Assembly (NCBI GenBank): GCA_964481075.1
Contig: CAYZSD010000025.1
Span: 1-30,358 of the forward strand
DNA from: MWFE01 sp964481075
GTDB taxonomy: Bacteria; Bacteroidota; Bacteroidia; Bacteroidales; Tenuifilaceae
Reading direction: 5' to 3'
DNA length: 30,358 nt
Notes under the pieces: generated by a model
The model's input: only the letters and a program-made list of their open reading frames with translations
The model's database searches: none
Told to the model about the DNA's origin: nothing
Made by a program: the position numbers and the translations under genes
Part shown: piece by piece, positions 1 through 7,049 of the stretch
Layout: each line of letters opens with the position of its first letter
Numbering within the stretch: position 1 is the first letter of the stretch

Positions 1-660
1 AGCTCTGAATCGAGTCCAAGGCAAGGAGTAAACACCTGTGGTGCAAATGATATATTCTTCTTCGATAAGTATAAAGAACTGGATAACAATTTAGTTGAAG
101 TATCAAATAAAAAAAAGATTGGGGTCATTCTACCGAAGCAATTCGTTTTCCCCCTTATCACCTCAAGCTGTTTCAATGCCGAGAGTATTGAACCAAACAA
201 GTGGGTACTTCTCCCCTACTCCAACAATGGCAAACCATTGGATAAGAAACTAGTAGAATCGTATCCAACCCTAGCAAATTATCTGGAAGAAAATAGGATG
301 CTGCTTGAAGGGCGAAAGGGGGTTATGCTCAATGCCATGATAAAACGGGGTTACTGGTGGGCAATGCTTGGTGTTGGAGCATACAACTTCTTACCCCATA
401 AAATTGTTTGGGAGGCTTACGGAAAATCAACATTTCGTCCACGATTATTTGAAGGCCACTGGCAGGCTAACCAATCGCTCCAAGCCTTTATACCAACCAG
501 AAGCCTTGAAGAAGCCGAACGGGTTGTGGCATTCCTAAAGGATAAAAAAGTTGAGGATTACCTGCTTTCCCTGAAAATGGAAGGAACCATGAACTGGGCT
601 CAGCCAGGGAAGATTAAAAAATTATTGCTGTTTAAAGAGGAAGGCTATAAACTATTTTAA
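1..660 (+). CDS. C-terminal part of a probable Eco57I/Alw26I-type N6-adenine DNA methyltransferase (5' truncated)
   Basis: The frame is open from base 1 to the TAA at 658-660, so the gene starts left of the window; a TTG at 238 is only an internal codon. About 219 residues are visible. They contain segments that I associate with the target-recognition end of type II/IIG adenine methyltransferases: RQGVNTCGANDIFFF near the start, then LPYSNNGKPL, a YL-(x)6-L-(x)2-RKG segment, a GYWWAMLGVGAYNF segment followed by HKIVWEAYG, and WQANQSLQAFIP then MEGTMNWAQPGKIKKLL near the end. The catalytic NPPY domain would lie outside the window. In this family the C terminus reads the DNA target. The assignment rests on remembered family patterns and not on a catalytic motif, so the restriction-modification role is an inference. 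A hairpin, but no clear T-tract terminator, follows the stop. Confidence 0.62.
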   Translation, partial: SSESSPRQGVNTCGANDIFFFDKYKELDNNLVEVSNKKKIGVILPKQFVFPLITSSCFNAESIEPNKWVLLPYSNNGKPLDKKLVESYPTLANYLEENRMLLEGRKGVMLNAMIKRGYWWAMLGVGAYNFLPHKIVWEAYGKSTFRPRLFEGHWQANQSLQAFIPTRSLEEAERVVAFLKDKKVEDYLLSLKMEGTMNWAQPGKIKKLLLFKEEGYKLF

Positions 661-695
661 ATAGATTTACTTTCTTCCAAATCGTTGGCCATTTT

Positions 696-730
696 TACAC
701 CCTTAGGGTTTTGAAAACCATTAAGGTGTA
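696..730. repeat. Hairpin downstream of the methyltransferase-like gene
   Basis: A nested inverted repeat lies 35 bases after the methyltransferase-like stop codon. The outer arms are TACACCCTTA and TTAAGGTGTA, with a one-base bulge, and the inner arms are GGTTT and AAACC. No T-run follows it on the plus strand, so it is not a classical intrinsic terminator; it could protect the 3' end of the mRNA or act as a weak terminator. The function is inferred from position only. Confidence 0.35.
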
Positions 731-805
731 CTTCCTCTCTATAACATACCATCCCCGAAAAAAACATCAGAGTAGGCTGTCCGCTCATATTTTAGAAAAC
801 ATGGA

Positions 806-829
806 AACGTTAATGGACTTGTTAACGTT
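806..829. promoter_or_regulatory. Operator-like dyad upstream of the acyl-CoA synthetase gene
   Basis: Perfect 8-base arms AACGTTAA (806-813) and TTAACGTT (822-829) are separated by 8 bases. The right arm also sits in a 10-base palindrome TTAACGTTAA (822-831), so the site can be read as two AACGTTAA boxes with centres 18 bp apart. It covers the presumed -33 element of the next promoter, which would suit a repressor or a class II activator. The regulator is unknown. Confidence 0.45.
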
Positions 830-849
830 AAGGAATTTGACTATTTTTG
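819..849 (+). promoter_or_regulatory. Bacteroidota-type promoter for the acyl-CoA synthetase gene
   Basis: TATTTTTG at 842-849 matches the Bacteroidota -7 consensus TAnnTTTG exactly. A TTG at 819-821 lies 20 bases upstream, where the -33 TTTG element is expected. The distance from the -7 box to the ATG at 903 implies a leader of about 45 bases. It is predicted by consensus only. Confidence 0.5.
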
Positions 850-902
850 TCTGTTCATCTTCAAATAAGTTTAAAAAATAGTAAACATAAAACCCACAAT
901 CA

Positions 903-2960
903 ATGATTACCCAGCAACTCCTCAATCCCCGAAGCATAGTTGTAGTAGGTGGCTCCGATGATGTGCAGAAACCCGGAGGTAAGGTTCTCAAGAACCTTAT
1001 AGACCATCATTTCAAGGGAAGTATTTTCGTTGTCAACCCAAAGGTTGATGAGGTTCAAGGCGTTAAATCGTACCGTGATGTAACAGACCTACCCCAGGTT
1101 GATTTGGCCATACTTGCCATTGCAGCAAAGTTCTGCCTTCAAACAGTTGAGATACTGGCAAAGCAAAAGGAAACCCGTGCTTTTATTATCCTTTCAGCAG
1201 GATTTCACGAGGAGAGCGAGGAGGGTGCCAGACTTGAAGAGCAGATTGTTGAAACGATCAACTCAACAGGTGGCTGCCTAATTGGCCCTAACTGCATTGG
1301 GGTGATGAACTCCAATTACGCAGGGGTGTTCACAACACCAGTCCCAAAACTTGATCCCAAGGGGATTGACTTTATCTCTGGATCAGGGGCAACGGCGGTT
1401 TTCATTATGGAAGCGGGAATACCAAAGGGTCTCACCTTCGCATCGGTTTACAGCGTTGGCAATAGCGCACAGATGGGCGTTGAGGATATTCTTGAGTACA
1501 TGGATAACCATTTCGACCCAAGCACCAGTTCACGAATAAAACTGCTTTACATTGAGAGCGTTAACAAGCCCGATAAGCTATTGAAACACGCATCTTCTTT
1601 AATCCGCAAGGGTTGCCGTATAGCGGCAATCAAGTCGGGAGGCTCTGAGGCTGGTAGTCGTGCCGCCAGTTCCCATACCGGCGCACTTGCCAGCAGCGAT
1701 GTTGCCGTGGATGCCCTTTTCCGCAAAGCGGGGATAGTACGTTGTCACGGAAGGGAAGAGCTGGCAACAGTTGCAGCCATTTTCATGCATCCTGAGCTGA
1801 AAGGAAAACGCATTGCCATAATCACCCATGCTGGAGGCCCTGCTGTGATGCTCACCGATTCGCTATCGAATAATAAGCTAGAAATTCCTACAATCGAAGG
1901 GCCAAAGGCCAAAGATCTGCTCGAGAAGCTTTTCCCCGGCTCATCGGTAGCCAATCCCATCGACTTCCTTGCTACCGGCACTGCCGAGCAATTAGGCCAT
2001 ATAATTGATGCCTGTGAGAACGATTTTGAAAATATTGACGCTATGGCGGTTATTTTCGGTAGCCCCGGACTGTTCCCAGTTTACGATGTTTACGACTTGC
2101 TGGACAATAAGATGAAGGAGTGTAAGAAACCTATTTATCCAATCCTTCCTTCGATTATCAACGTAAAAGACGAGATAGAGCATTTCCTTGCCAAGGGAAG
2201 GGTCAACTTCCCTGATGAAGTGGTGTTTGGCAATGCCCTTGCAAAGGTTTTCCAGACTCCTAAACCCCAAATAGAAAACCCAAATCTACCTGATGTTGAG
2301 AAGGTTACAATCCGCAGGGTCATCGATAATGCTTCAAATGGGTACCTATCGCCCGAAGATGTTCAGGTGCTACTTGATGCCGCTGGAATTACTCGTGCTG
2401 GCGAAGCGGTTGTTACAACGAAAGATGCTGCCCTTCGGGCAGCACAAGAACTTGGTTTCCCCGTTGTAATGAAGGTAGTAGGCCCTGTCCATAAATCCGA
2501 TGTTGGAGGTGTAGTGCTAAATGTGAAGGACTCTGAGGCAGTTGCCAGGGAATTCGACAGAATGATTAGGATAAAGGACACAACCGCAATCCTCTTACAA
2601 CCTATGCTTTCAGGCGTTGAGCTGTTCGCTGGGGCAAAGCGCGAGGATAAGTTTGGCCACATGGTACTTTGCGGGCTGGGTGGTATCTTTATCGAGGTGC
2701 TTAAGGATGTTAATGCTGGCATTGCTCCCATTTCAAACCTAGAAGCCCTTGATATGATACAAAGGTTAAAGGGGTACAAGATTCTTCAGGGTGTGAGAGG
2801 ACAAGAACCTGTAAACGAGCAACATTTTGCTGAGATGGTTTCAAGAGTTTCGGTATTGGTTTTGGTAGCCCCTGAAATCTTTGAAATGGATTTGAACCCA
2901 TTACTTGGACGCAAGGACAAGGTGGTTGCAGTTGATGCAAGGATTAGAATCGAGAAGTAA
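903..2960 (+). CDS. ADP-forming acyl-CoA synthetase (acetate-CoA ligase, fused alpha-beta subunits)
   Basis: This 685-residue cytoplasmic enzyme should interconvert an acyl-CoA, ADP and phosphate with the free acid, CoA and ATP, giving substrate-level ATP from acetyl-CoA or a related acyl-CoA. An N-terminal CoA-binding Rossmann domain covers about residues 1-130 (PRSIVVVGGSD, then GPNCIGVMN), followed by the succinyl-CoA-ligase-like domains. The phospho-accepting histidine is His258 in SSHTGAL. An ATP-grasp domain fills about 460-685 (ELGFPVVMKVVGPVHKSDVGG, then MDLNPLL). The length fits the fused form found in many anaerobes. The ATG at 903 is directly followed by the expected N terminus. 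The gene has its own promoter-like site and dyad upstream, and a small membrane-protein gene begins 2 bases after its stop. Substrate specificity cannot be read from the sequence. Confidence 0.9.
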   Translation: MITQQLLNPRSIVVVGGSDDVQKPGGKVLKNLIDHHFKGSIFVVNPKVDEVQGVKSYRDVTDLPQVDLAILAIAAKFCLQTVEILAKQKETRAFIILSAGFHEESEEGARLEEQIVETINSTGGCLIGPNCIGVMNSNYAGVFTTPVPKLDPKGIDFISGSGATAVFIMEAGIPKGLTFASVYSVGNSAQMGVEDILEYMDNHFDPSTSSRIKLLYIESVNKPDKLLKHASSLIRKGCRIAAIKSGGSEAGSRAASSHTGALASSDVAVDALFRKAGIVRCHGREELATVAAIFMHPELKGKRIAIITHAGGPAVMLTDSLSNNKLEIPTIEGPKAKDLLEKLFPGSSVANPIDFLATGTAEQLGHIIDACENDFENIDAMAVIFGSPGLFPVYDVYDLLDNKMKECKKPIYPILPSIINVKDEIEHFLAKGRVNFPDEVVFGNALAKVFQTPKPQIENPNLPDVEKVTIRRVIDNASNGYLSPEDVQVLLDAAGITRAGEAVVTTKDAALRAAQELGFPVVMKVVGPVHKSDVGGVVLNVKDSEAVAREFDRMIRIKDTTAILLQPMLSGVELFAGAKREDKFGHMVLCGLGGIFIEVLKDVNAGIAPISNLEALDMIQRLKGYKILQGVRGQEPVNEQHFAEMVSRVSVLVLVAPEIFEMDLNPLLGRKDKVVAVDARIRIEK

Positions 2961-2962
2961 TT

Positions 2963-3112
2963 ATGAATAAACTTTGGAATTGGTACAAAAGCAGAACTTC
3001 AAACGAGAAAGTTCTGCTCGGAATTGTGGTTATCCTTCTTATCCTAATTGTTGTAAGATGGAATTGGATTTTGAAAGAGGCTTCAGAAGGGTTTCAGAGG
3101 TTTTTCAAATGA
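2963..3112 (+). CDS. Small single-pass membrane protein (49 aa)
   Basis: ATG at 2963 opens a 49-codon frame ending with TGA at 3110-3112. The peptide has a basic, aromatic N terminus (MNKLWNWYKSR), a hydrophobic helix at about residues 17-31 (VLLGIVVILLILIVV) and an amphipathic basic tail ending in QRFFK. The start lies 2 bases after the acyl-CoA synthetase stop, which suggests translational coupling. I do not recognise the family. The composition and placement are unlike a random frame, but the gene is short and coding is not proven. Confidence 0.55.
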   Translation: MNKLWNWYKSRTSNEKVLLGIVVILLILIVVRWNWILKEASEGFQRFFK

Positions 3113-3158
3113 GGCAAAAAACTAGACCAAACAACAATTTCGATTGATATATTGAATT

Positions 3159-3449
3159 TTACTCTCCCTCGGTTAGCTTCATCATAGCTTGCTCAAGTTG
3201 AACAGATTTCAGACGAAGGAAATGGCTTAATGCCTTATTGATAAGCTCATCGGTCGATTCACCGAGGTAAGGAGCCAGGATTTTCAACTTCTTCATGGTA
3301 ACTGGGTCGATATTAACCTCCCTTTCGATTTGAACCTCGCTAGCTGTAGGCGGTTCAGGCTCAGTAGTTATGCTATTCTCCTTGATAAATTTTGTGCTTG
3401 AGAGAAGAGCTTTCTGAATATCGTTGATTGTATGCTTACTTTTGGCCAT
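3159..3449 (-). CDS. Small ParA-partner protein, ribbon-helix-helix-like C terminus (96 aa)
   Basis: The 96-residue protein starts at ATG 3449, which overlaps the last 14 bases of the upstream parA-like gene, so the two are probably translationally coupled. The first ~45 residues are polar and probably flexible. Residues ~43-90 show a short strand (REVNID), a helix (TMKKLKILAPYL), a turn and a second helix (TDELINKALSHFLRL), the order expected of ribbon-helix-helix DNA-binding proteins such as ParG-type partners. Pairing with a ParA ATPase is known for plasmid and chromosomal partition modules. DNA binding is inferred from the secondary-structure pattern and context; no ParB-type protein is present. 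Confidence 0.6.
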   Translation of the reverse strand: MAKSKHTINDIQKALLSSTKFIKENSITTEPEPPTASEVQIEREVNIDPVTMKKLKILAPYLGESTDELINKALSHFLRLKSVQLEQAMMKLTEGE

Positions 3450-4200
3450 AATTTTTCAGTATTTCCTTTGCTAAATCCATGTAATCATCTGCTCCCCTGC
3501 TTTTTGGGGCGTACTCGAAAATGCTCTGTTTGAATGCTCCCGACTCCATCAATGAGATGTCCTGTCGTATGTAGATATTGAACAGCCTCCCTGTAAAGTT
3601 TTCGTTTTCCGATAGGCTTGAAATGACAGCTTGACTGAATTTAGTACGAGGATCAAGCTTAACAAAAAGGATACCAGCAAGCTGAAGTGATGGATTCATA
3701 CGCTTTTTTACCTTCTCAGATATTAGCATAATCCTATCCAATCCTATGAACGCAAAGTTTTCGGCTTGCATCGGTACAATGAAATAGTGGGCTGCAACCA
3801 GCGAATTAACACAGAGAGTCCCAAGACTAGGAGGGCAATCAATAAGGATAAAGTCATATTGATCAGATACTTTCTCGAGCAGCTCACGAAGCATGTACTC
3901 CCGACCAGGCTCATTGTTGAGCTGAAACTCGTAATCGAGCAGCTTATCGGTTGATGGTACGAGGCTGAGCTTTCCATTTTCTTTAAGAACATCGGTCAGT
4001 GAGCAACTTCCGATAAGCAATTCACCTACACCTAAATCGTGAGAATCGATGCCAAAAGCAGATGTTAGGTTGCACTGACTGTCGAGATCAACCAAGAGCA
4101 CTCGTTTCTTCTTTTTAGCTAAAGCCGCCCCAAGGTTAAGAACTGTAGTTGTTTTACCTGTACCACCCTTATTGTTTATTACACTGAAAATGACTGCCAT
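3436..4200 (-). CDS. ParA/Soj-family ATPase
   Basis: I place the start at ATG 4200 (MAVIFSVINNKGGTGKT), giving 254 residues; an in-frame extension to 4284 adds 28 hydrophobic residues not expected of a ParA. The deviant Walker A is KGGTGKTT near residues 11-18, with the signature lysine first. Other matches are LLVDLDSQCN (switch I region) and FILIDCPPSLG (Walker B). ParA ATPases bind DNA non-specifically as ATP dimers and position plasmids, chromosomes or protein assemblies. The size fits the short Soj type without an N-terminal helix-turn-helix domain. It overlaps the small partner gene downstream. Its cargo is unknown: neither ParB nor an obvious parS site is visible here. Confidence 0.85.
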   Translation of the reverse strand: MAVIFSVINNKGGTGKTTTVLNLGAALAKKKKRVLLVDLDSQCNLTSAFGIDSHDLGVGELLIGSCSLTDVLKENGKLSLVPSTDKLLDYEFQLNNEPGREYMLRELLEKVSDQYDFILIDCPPSLGTLCVNSLVAAHYFIVPMQAENFAFIGLDRIMLISEKVKKRMNPSLQLAGILFVKLDPRTKFSQAVISSLSENENFTGRLFNIYIRQDISLMESGAFKQSIFEYAPKSRGADDYMDLAKEILKNYGQK

Positions 4201-4427
4201 ACGGCTAATTATTAGGTAATTTGTTAGGAAACTGCTGATTACTATCAACCCCACTAAGATATAAAAAAAAGAATACCACAACAAAAAACATTTTTGGTTG
4301 TTAAGAAAGCAAATTATAAACTACTTTTTACTTTTTTAACAGAAAGTGGTTGTGTTTTATTGAATTTCTATATAATTTTACAAGTTGAATTAAGTTAAAT
4401 GATTAGATGTAATTAACATTTTGAGCC

Positions 4428-5087
4428 ATGAAAAACATTATAAGTCTTTTTGTATTCATTCTTCTTGGTTTCTTAAGCACAACATCTAACGGTCAGTTGG
4501 TTAGAGATTTACACACACTTTATAGTCCCACAAATTACTATCAGCACCAAACCGATTCGAGTTCCTTCGAGCCATGGAGAAGCAATTCATCGGGTAGCCC
4601 TAGCTACTCGTTCGAGGTTGGAACCAGCTTCTCTTCGTTTGGAGGTGGCAATGGCTTCTCTTCATCTTATATAAGCCCAACTGTTTCGTTTATGGCAACC
4701 GAAAGGTTACAAATAGTTGCAGGGGGAAGATTCTCCCAGTATAATTTTGCAAGTTCGCCGATGTTTGCAAATACTCACGATGCAGCGAGTGAAAGTAATA
4801 CTCCAGGAACACCTACAGAAGCTTTTGCCTACGGAAGATATCAGGTTAATAATAAGTTAAGCGTATATAGCCTAGGTGCCTTTGGGAAAAATCAACCTTA
4901 CTATAACCCATTTGGTTCTTCTCCTATGAGCACGGCTGATTATCAACATGTTTCATTTGGGATGGATTACAAAATATCTAACAAGGTTAGCATTGGTGCT
5001 TCGTTTGGTGTAACCAATGGCCCTGCTTGGGGTACTCCACTTGGAGGAGGCTTGAGAAATCAATCAATGAACCCATTCTTCCCTTAG
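4428..5087 (+). CDS. Secreted protein with outer-membrane-barrel-like sequence (219 aa)
   Basis: A signal peptide is clear (MKNIISLFVFILLGF, cleavage probably after SNG at about residue 22). The mature part is rich in Ser, Gly, Phe and Tyr, and has alternating strand-like stretches such as ISPTVSFMATERLQIVAGGRF, SVYSLGAFG and VSFGMDYKISNKVSIGASFG, which fit a small outer-membrane beta barrel or fragment. There is no lipobox. It is divergent from the parA-like gene across 227 bases that probably hold both promoters. I do not recognise a specific family, and the role is unknown. Confidence 0.7.
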   Translation: MKNIISLFVFILLGFLSTTSNGQLVRDLHTLYSPTNYYQHQTDSSSFEPWRSNSSGSPSYSFEVGTSFSSFGGGNGFSSSYISPTVSFMATERLQIVAGGRFSQYNFASSPMFANTHDAASESNTPGTPTEAFAYGRYQVNNKLSVYSLGAFGKNQPYYNPFGSSPMSTADYQHVSFGMDYKISNKVSIGASFGVTNGPAWGTPLGGGLRNQSMNPFFP

Positions 5088-5145
5088 AGGTAACCTCCTT
5101 TTCTGGCCATATTTATACCAAATTGGTATTTATTGATATTAACTG

Positions 5146-6057
5146 CTAATAATATAGTGGTCTAAACATTAGACCATCAACCCTATTAAATTCGAAAGCT
5201 GGAAAAGGAATTTTCAGTAGATTGATTGCTTGGAGGGTAGATCTTACCCATTTTTTCTTCGCAGGAATTCTTGTTAAATCAATATCCAGAGAAAGTATGT
5301 ATTGGCGGTATCGTTCAAGGTGAGGGAAGGGCTTTCCCTTGTACCATTTTGGATTCTCGAACTCTTTTATCATACCGTTACCACTATATCCAACGGCCAA
5401 ATTTAGCCATTGCGGCATAGAGTTCATACCTGTAATACTCTTTAAATTAAATGAAAACCATTGGGTATGACCATTATAATCGAGAAAAAAACTCTCAATG
5501 GGTGTCTCACCAAGAATTGAATGGTATTTGGGATAACCGCTTGGCGAGTATGAAAATTTCATCAGTACCAATTGCTCACTAAGAAAAGCCTGCTGGCAGG
5601 TAAAAAGGGCTGCCCCAAAGGTGTTTGCAGCTATATCGGGCCAGGAGAAACCCCACCCCTCGTAAAGTCCATCAAACACTTCGATAGGTGCTTGAAAGAG
5701 AAATCCAACTGCTCCACCAATTAATAAAGCCCGTTTATTTTCAACCCCTGCCCAGCGAAGCGAACGGTAGGCGAAATAACTCTCCCAATAGGCCGCATAG
5801 GCATGGCCAAACTTATCCATTTGAAGGTACCCCTTTGAGTCGTTGTAGAAATGGAATGGTACACGCTCTTTATCTTTATACCAAACGAAACTAAGGTAAG
5901 ACAACCCTGTTGTGTATATTCCAACACCAGCAATTGCTACAGCTTTAATCCTTGGCTTAACTAATGAATCTGGGTACTGAATAGACAAAGTAGATTGTTG
6001 ACATTCTCCTTTCAGATGTAGGGTTAAAATAAGGACAATTATTGAAAATCTAAACAT
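5146..6057 (-). CDS. DUF2279 family protein
   Basis: This 303-residue protein has an N-terminal signal sequence (residues ~1-19, ending GECQ). The central part matches what I know of DUF2279, predicted periplasmic or envelope proteins: FHFYNDSKGYLQMDKFGHAY, then AAYWESYFAYRSLRWAG, two hydrophobic helices (LLIGGAVGFLFQAPIEVFDG) and SWPDIAANTFGAALF. The family is common in Bacteroidota and of unknown biochemical function. It is the last gene of the minus-strand directon and starts 5 bases after the APS-kinase stop, so the two are almost certainly co-transcribed. It converges on the secreted-protein gene at 5087. Confidence 0.75.
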   Translation of the reverse strand: MFRFSIIVLILTLHLKGECQQSTLSIQYPDSLVKPRIKAVAIAGVGIYTTGLSYLSFVWYKDKERVPFHFYNDSKGYLQMDKFGHAYAAYWESYFAYRSLRWAGVENKRALLIGGAVGFLFQAPIEVFDGLYEGWGFSWPDIAANTFGAALFTCQQAFLSEQLVLMKFSYSPSGYPKYHSILGETPIESFFLDYNGHTQWFSFNLKSITGMNSMPQWLNLAVGYSGNGMIKEFENPKWYKGKPFPHLERYRQYILSLDIDLTRIPAKKKWVRSTLQAINLLKIPFPAFEFNRVDGLMFRPLYY

Positions 6058-6062
6058 GCTTC

Positions 6063-6599
6063 CTATACGAATACTTTTTGCTTGATACTATTAAAAAGCA
6101 ATTTTGTGCTTTCAGATGGGGAGTCGAATGAAGTATCAATAGTACAAAATTGACTTTGTGGTGGTTCAAATGGTGAACTAACACCAGTAAAATCCTTAAT
6201 TTCACCAACTTTTGCTAAATTGTATAATCCTTTTATATCGCGTTGTGAGCAAATACTCATCGGTGCGTGAACGAAAACCTCAATGAAACTATCTTGTCCA
6301 ATAATTTCTCTTGCTTCTTGCCTTATTGCAATAGTTGGTGAAACAAATGCTGCAACTGATAACACCCCAGAGCTATTTACAAGTCTTGCTAACCTCGCAG
6401 CCCGGCGAACATTCTCATGCCTATCATTTAGAGAAAAACCTAAATCGTTACAAAAAGCACTGCGAAAAATATCACCATCAATAACAACAGATGAAACATT
6501 ACTTTCAGAGAACAATTGATGAAGGTTATTCGCCAATGTGGTCTTTCCTGAGCTAGGTAAACCTGTAAGCCAGATGGTTATCGGATTTATTTTTGGCAT
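6063..6599 (-). CDS. cysC: Adenylylsulfate (APS) kinase
   Basis: This cytoplasmic enzyme phosphorylates adenosine 5'-phosphosulfate to PAPS with ATP. I choose ATG 6599 (MPKINP), giving 178 residues; the longer frame begins at a TTG at 6620. The P-loop GLPSSGKT is at residues 13-20. IDGDIFR is followed by DLGFSLNDRHENVRRAA, and then by FVSP and the signature KGLYNLAKVGEIKDFTG close to the C terminus. The length is slightly below the usual ~200. There are no ATP-sulfurylase (cysD/cysN or sat) or PAPS-reductase genes in the window, so this is an orphan kinase inside an envelope-protein directon. It may supply PAPS for sulfation instead of for assimilation, which is inference. Confidence 0.88.
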   Translation of the reverse strand: MPKINPITIWLTGLPSSGKTTLANNLHQLFSESNVSSVVIDGDIFRSAFCNDLGFSLNDRHENVRRAARLARLVNSSGVLSVAAFVSPTIAIRQEAREIIGQDSFIEVFVHAPMSICSQRDIKGLYNLAKVGEIKDFTGVSSPFEPPQSQFCTIDTSFDSPSESTKLLFNSIKQKVFV

Positions 6600-6628
6600 T
6601 TTGAGGAAAATTTTGGACAAATCATTGG

Positions 6629-7024
6629 CTATCTCACAAGTTTCTTAAACTCCCTCTCAACAAAAAAACCCTCAATCTTGTAATTTACTTCTAAAACTTT
6701 TTTTTCTAACGTCACAACTGACCAACGAACCTGAGATGTCTTTGCTGCATAGTCCATAATCAGAACCTTCTTCTTCATATCAAGCCTCCATTGTCCCTTT
6801 TCATCCGATGAACTCGTTGGATAGCTGATGGTTTGAAAGAATTGTCCATCGCTTTGGAAACGCCAAACCACTTTTATTTCATCCGACTCCTTGCTCCCAT
6901 TAACATAGTAAGAAACCATTTCCCACTCACCAATCAAACGACTTTCGGGTTTTGAGCAGCCAAAAAGGAAAAGTGAACCAAAAAGAATAGCTGATACGAA
7001 TATGCGCCATAAAGAATGATTCAT
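6629..7024 (-). CDS. Small lipocalin-like lipoprotein (131 aa)
   Basis: The start is taken as ATG 7024, because only there does a lipoprotein signal begin: a basic N terminus, a hydrophobic core (FVSAILFGSLFLF) and the lipobox ending in Cys near residue 21. The frame continues further upstream, but that part overlaps the SusD-like gene in another frame. The mature part has LIGEWEMVSYYVNG, then a run of strands (VVWRFQSDGQFFQTI, KGQWRLDMKKKVLIMDY), resembling the lipocalin-like domains common in Bacteroidota lipoproteins. It sits 25 bases after the SusD-like stop and 29 bases before the APS kinase start. The ligand is unknown. Confidence 0.68.
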   Translation of the reverse strand: MNHSLWRIFVSAILFGSLFLFGCSKPESRLIGEWEMVSYYVNGSKESDEIKVVWRFQSDGQFFQTISYPTSSSDEKGQWRLDMKKKVLIMDYAAKTSQVRWSVVTLEKKVLEVNYKIEGFFVEREFKKLVR

Positions 7025-7049
7025 ATTGTTGAAATTTAAATATTTGTAA

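Noticed and set aside
238..660. A stand-alone 140-residue gene starting at TTG 238
   Set aside because: The frame is open back to base 1 with clearly related sequence, so 238 is an internal leucine codon of a truncated gene.
785..991. Minus-strand 68-residue frame across the acyl-CoA synthetase promoter
   Set aside because: It overlaps the promoter, the dyad and the start of a well-supported gene, and resembles no protein.
4201..4284. 28-residue hydrophobic N-terminal extension of the ParA-like protein
   Set aside because: ParA proteins begin directly before the Walker A strand; the ATG at 4200 fits exactly and the extension has no family support.
5115..5129. Small palindrome ATACCAAATTGGTAT between convergent genes
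   Set aside because: The arms are only 7 bases around one base, which cannot form a stable hairpin, and no T-tract follows; a terminator or operator role is not supported.
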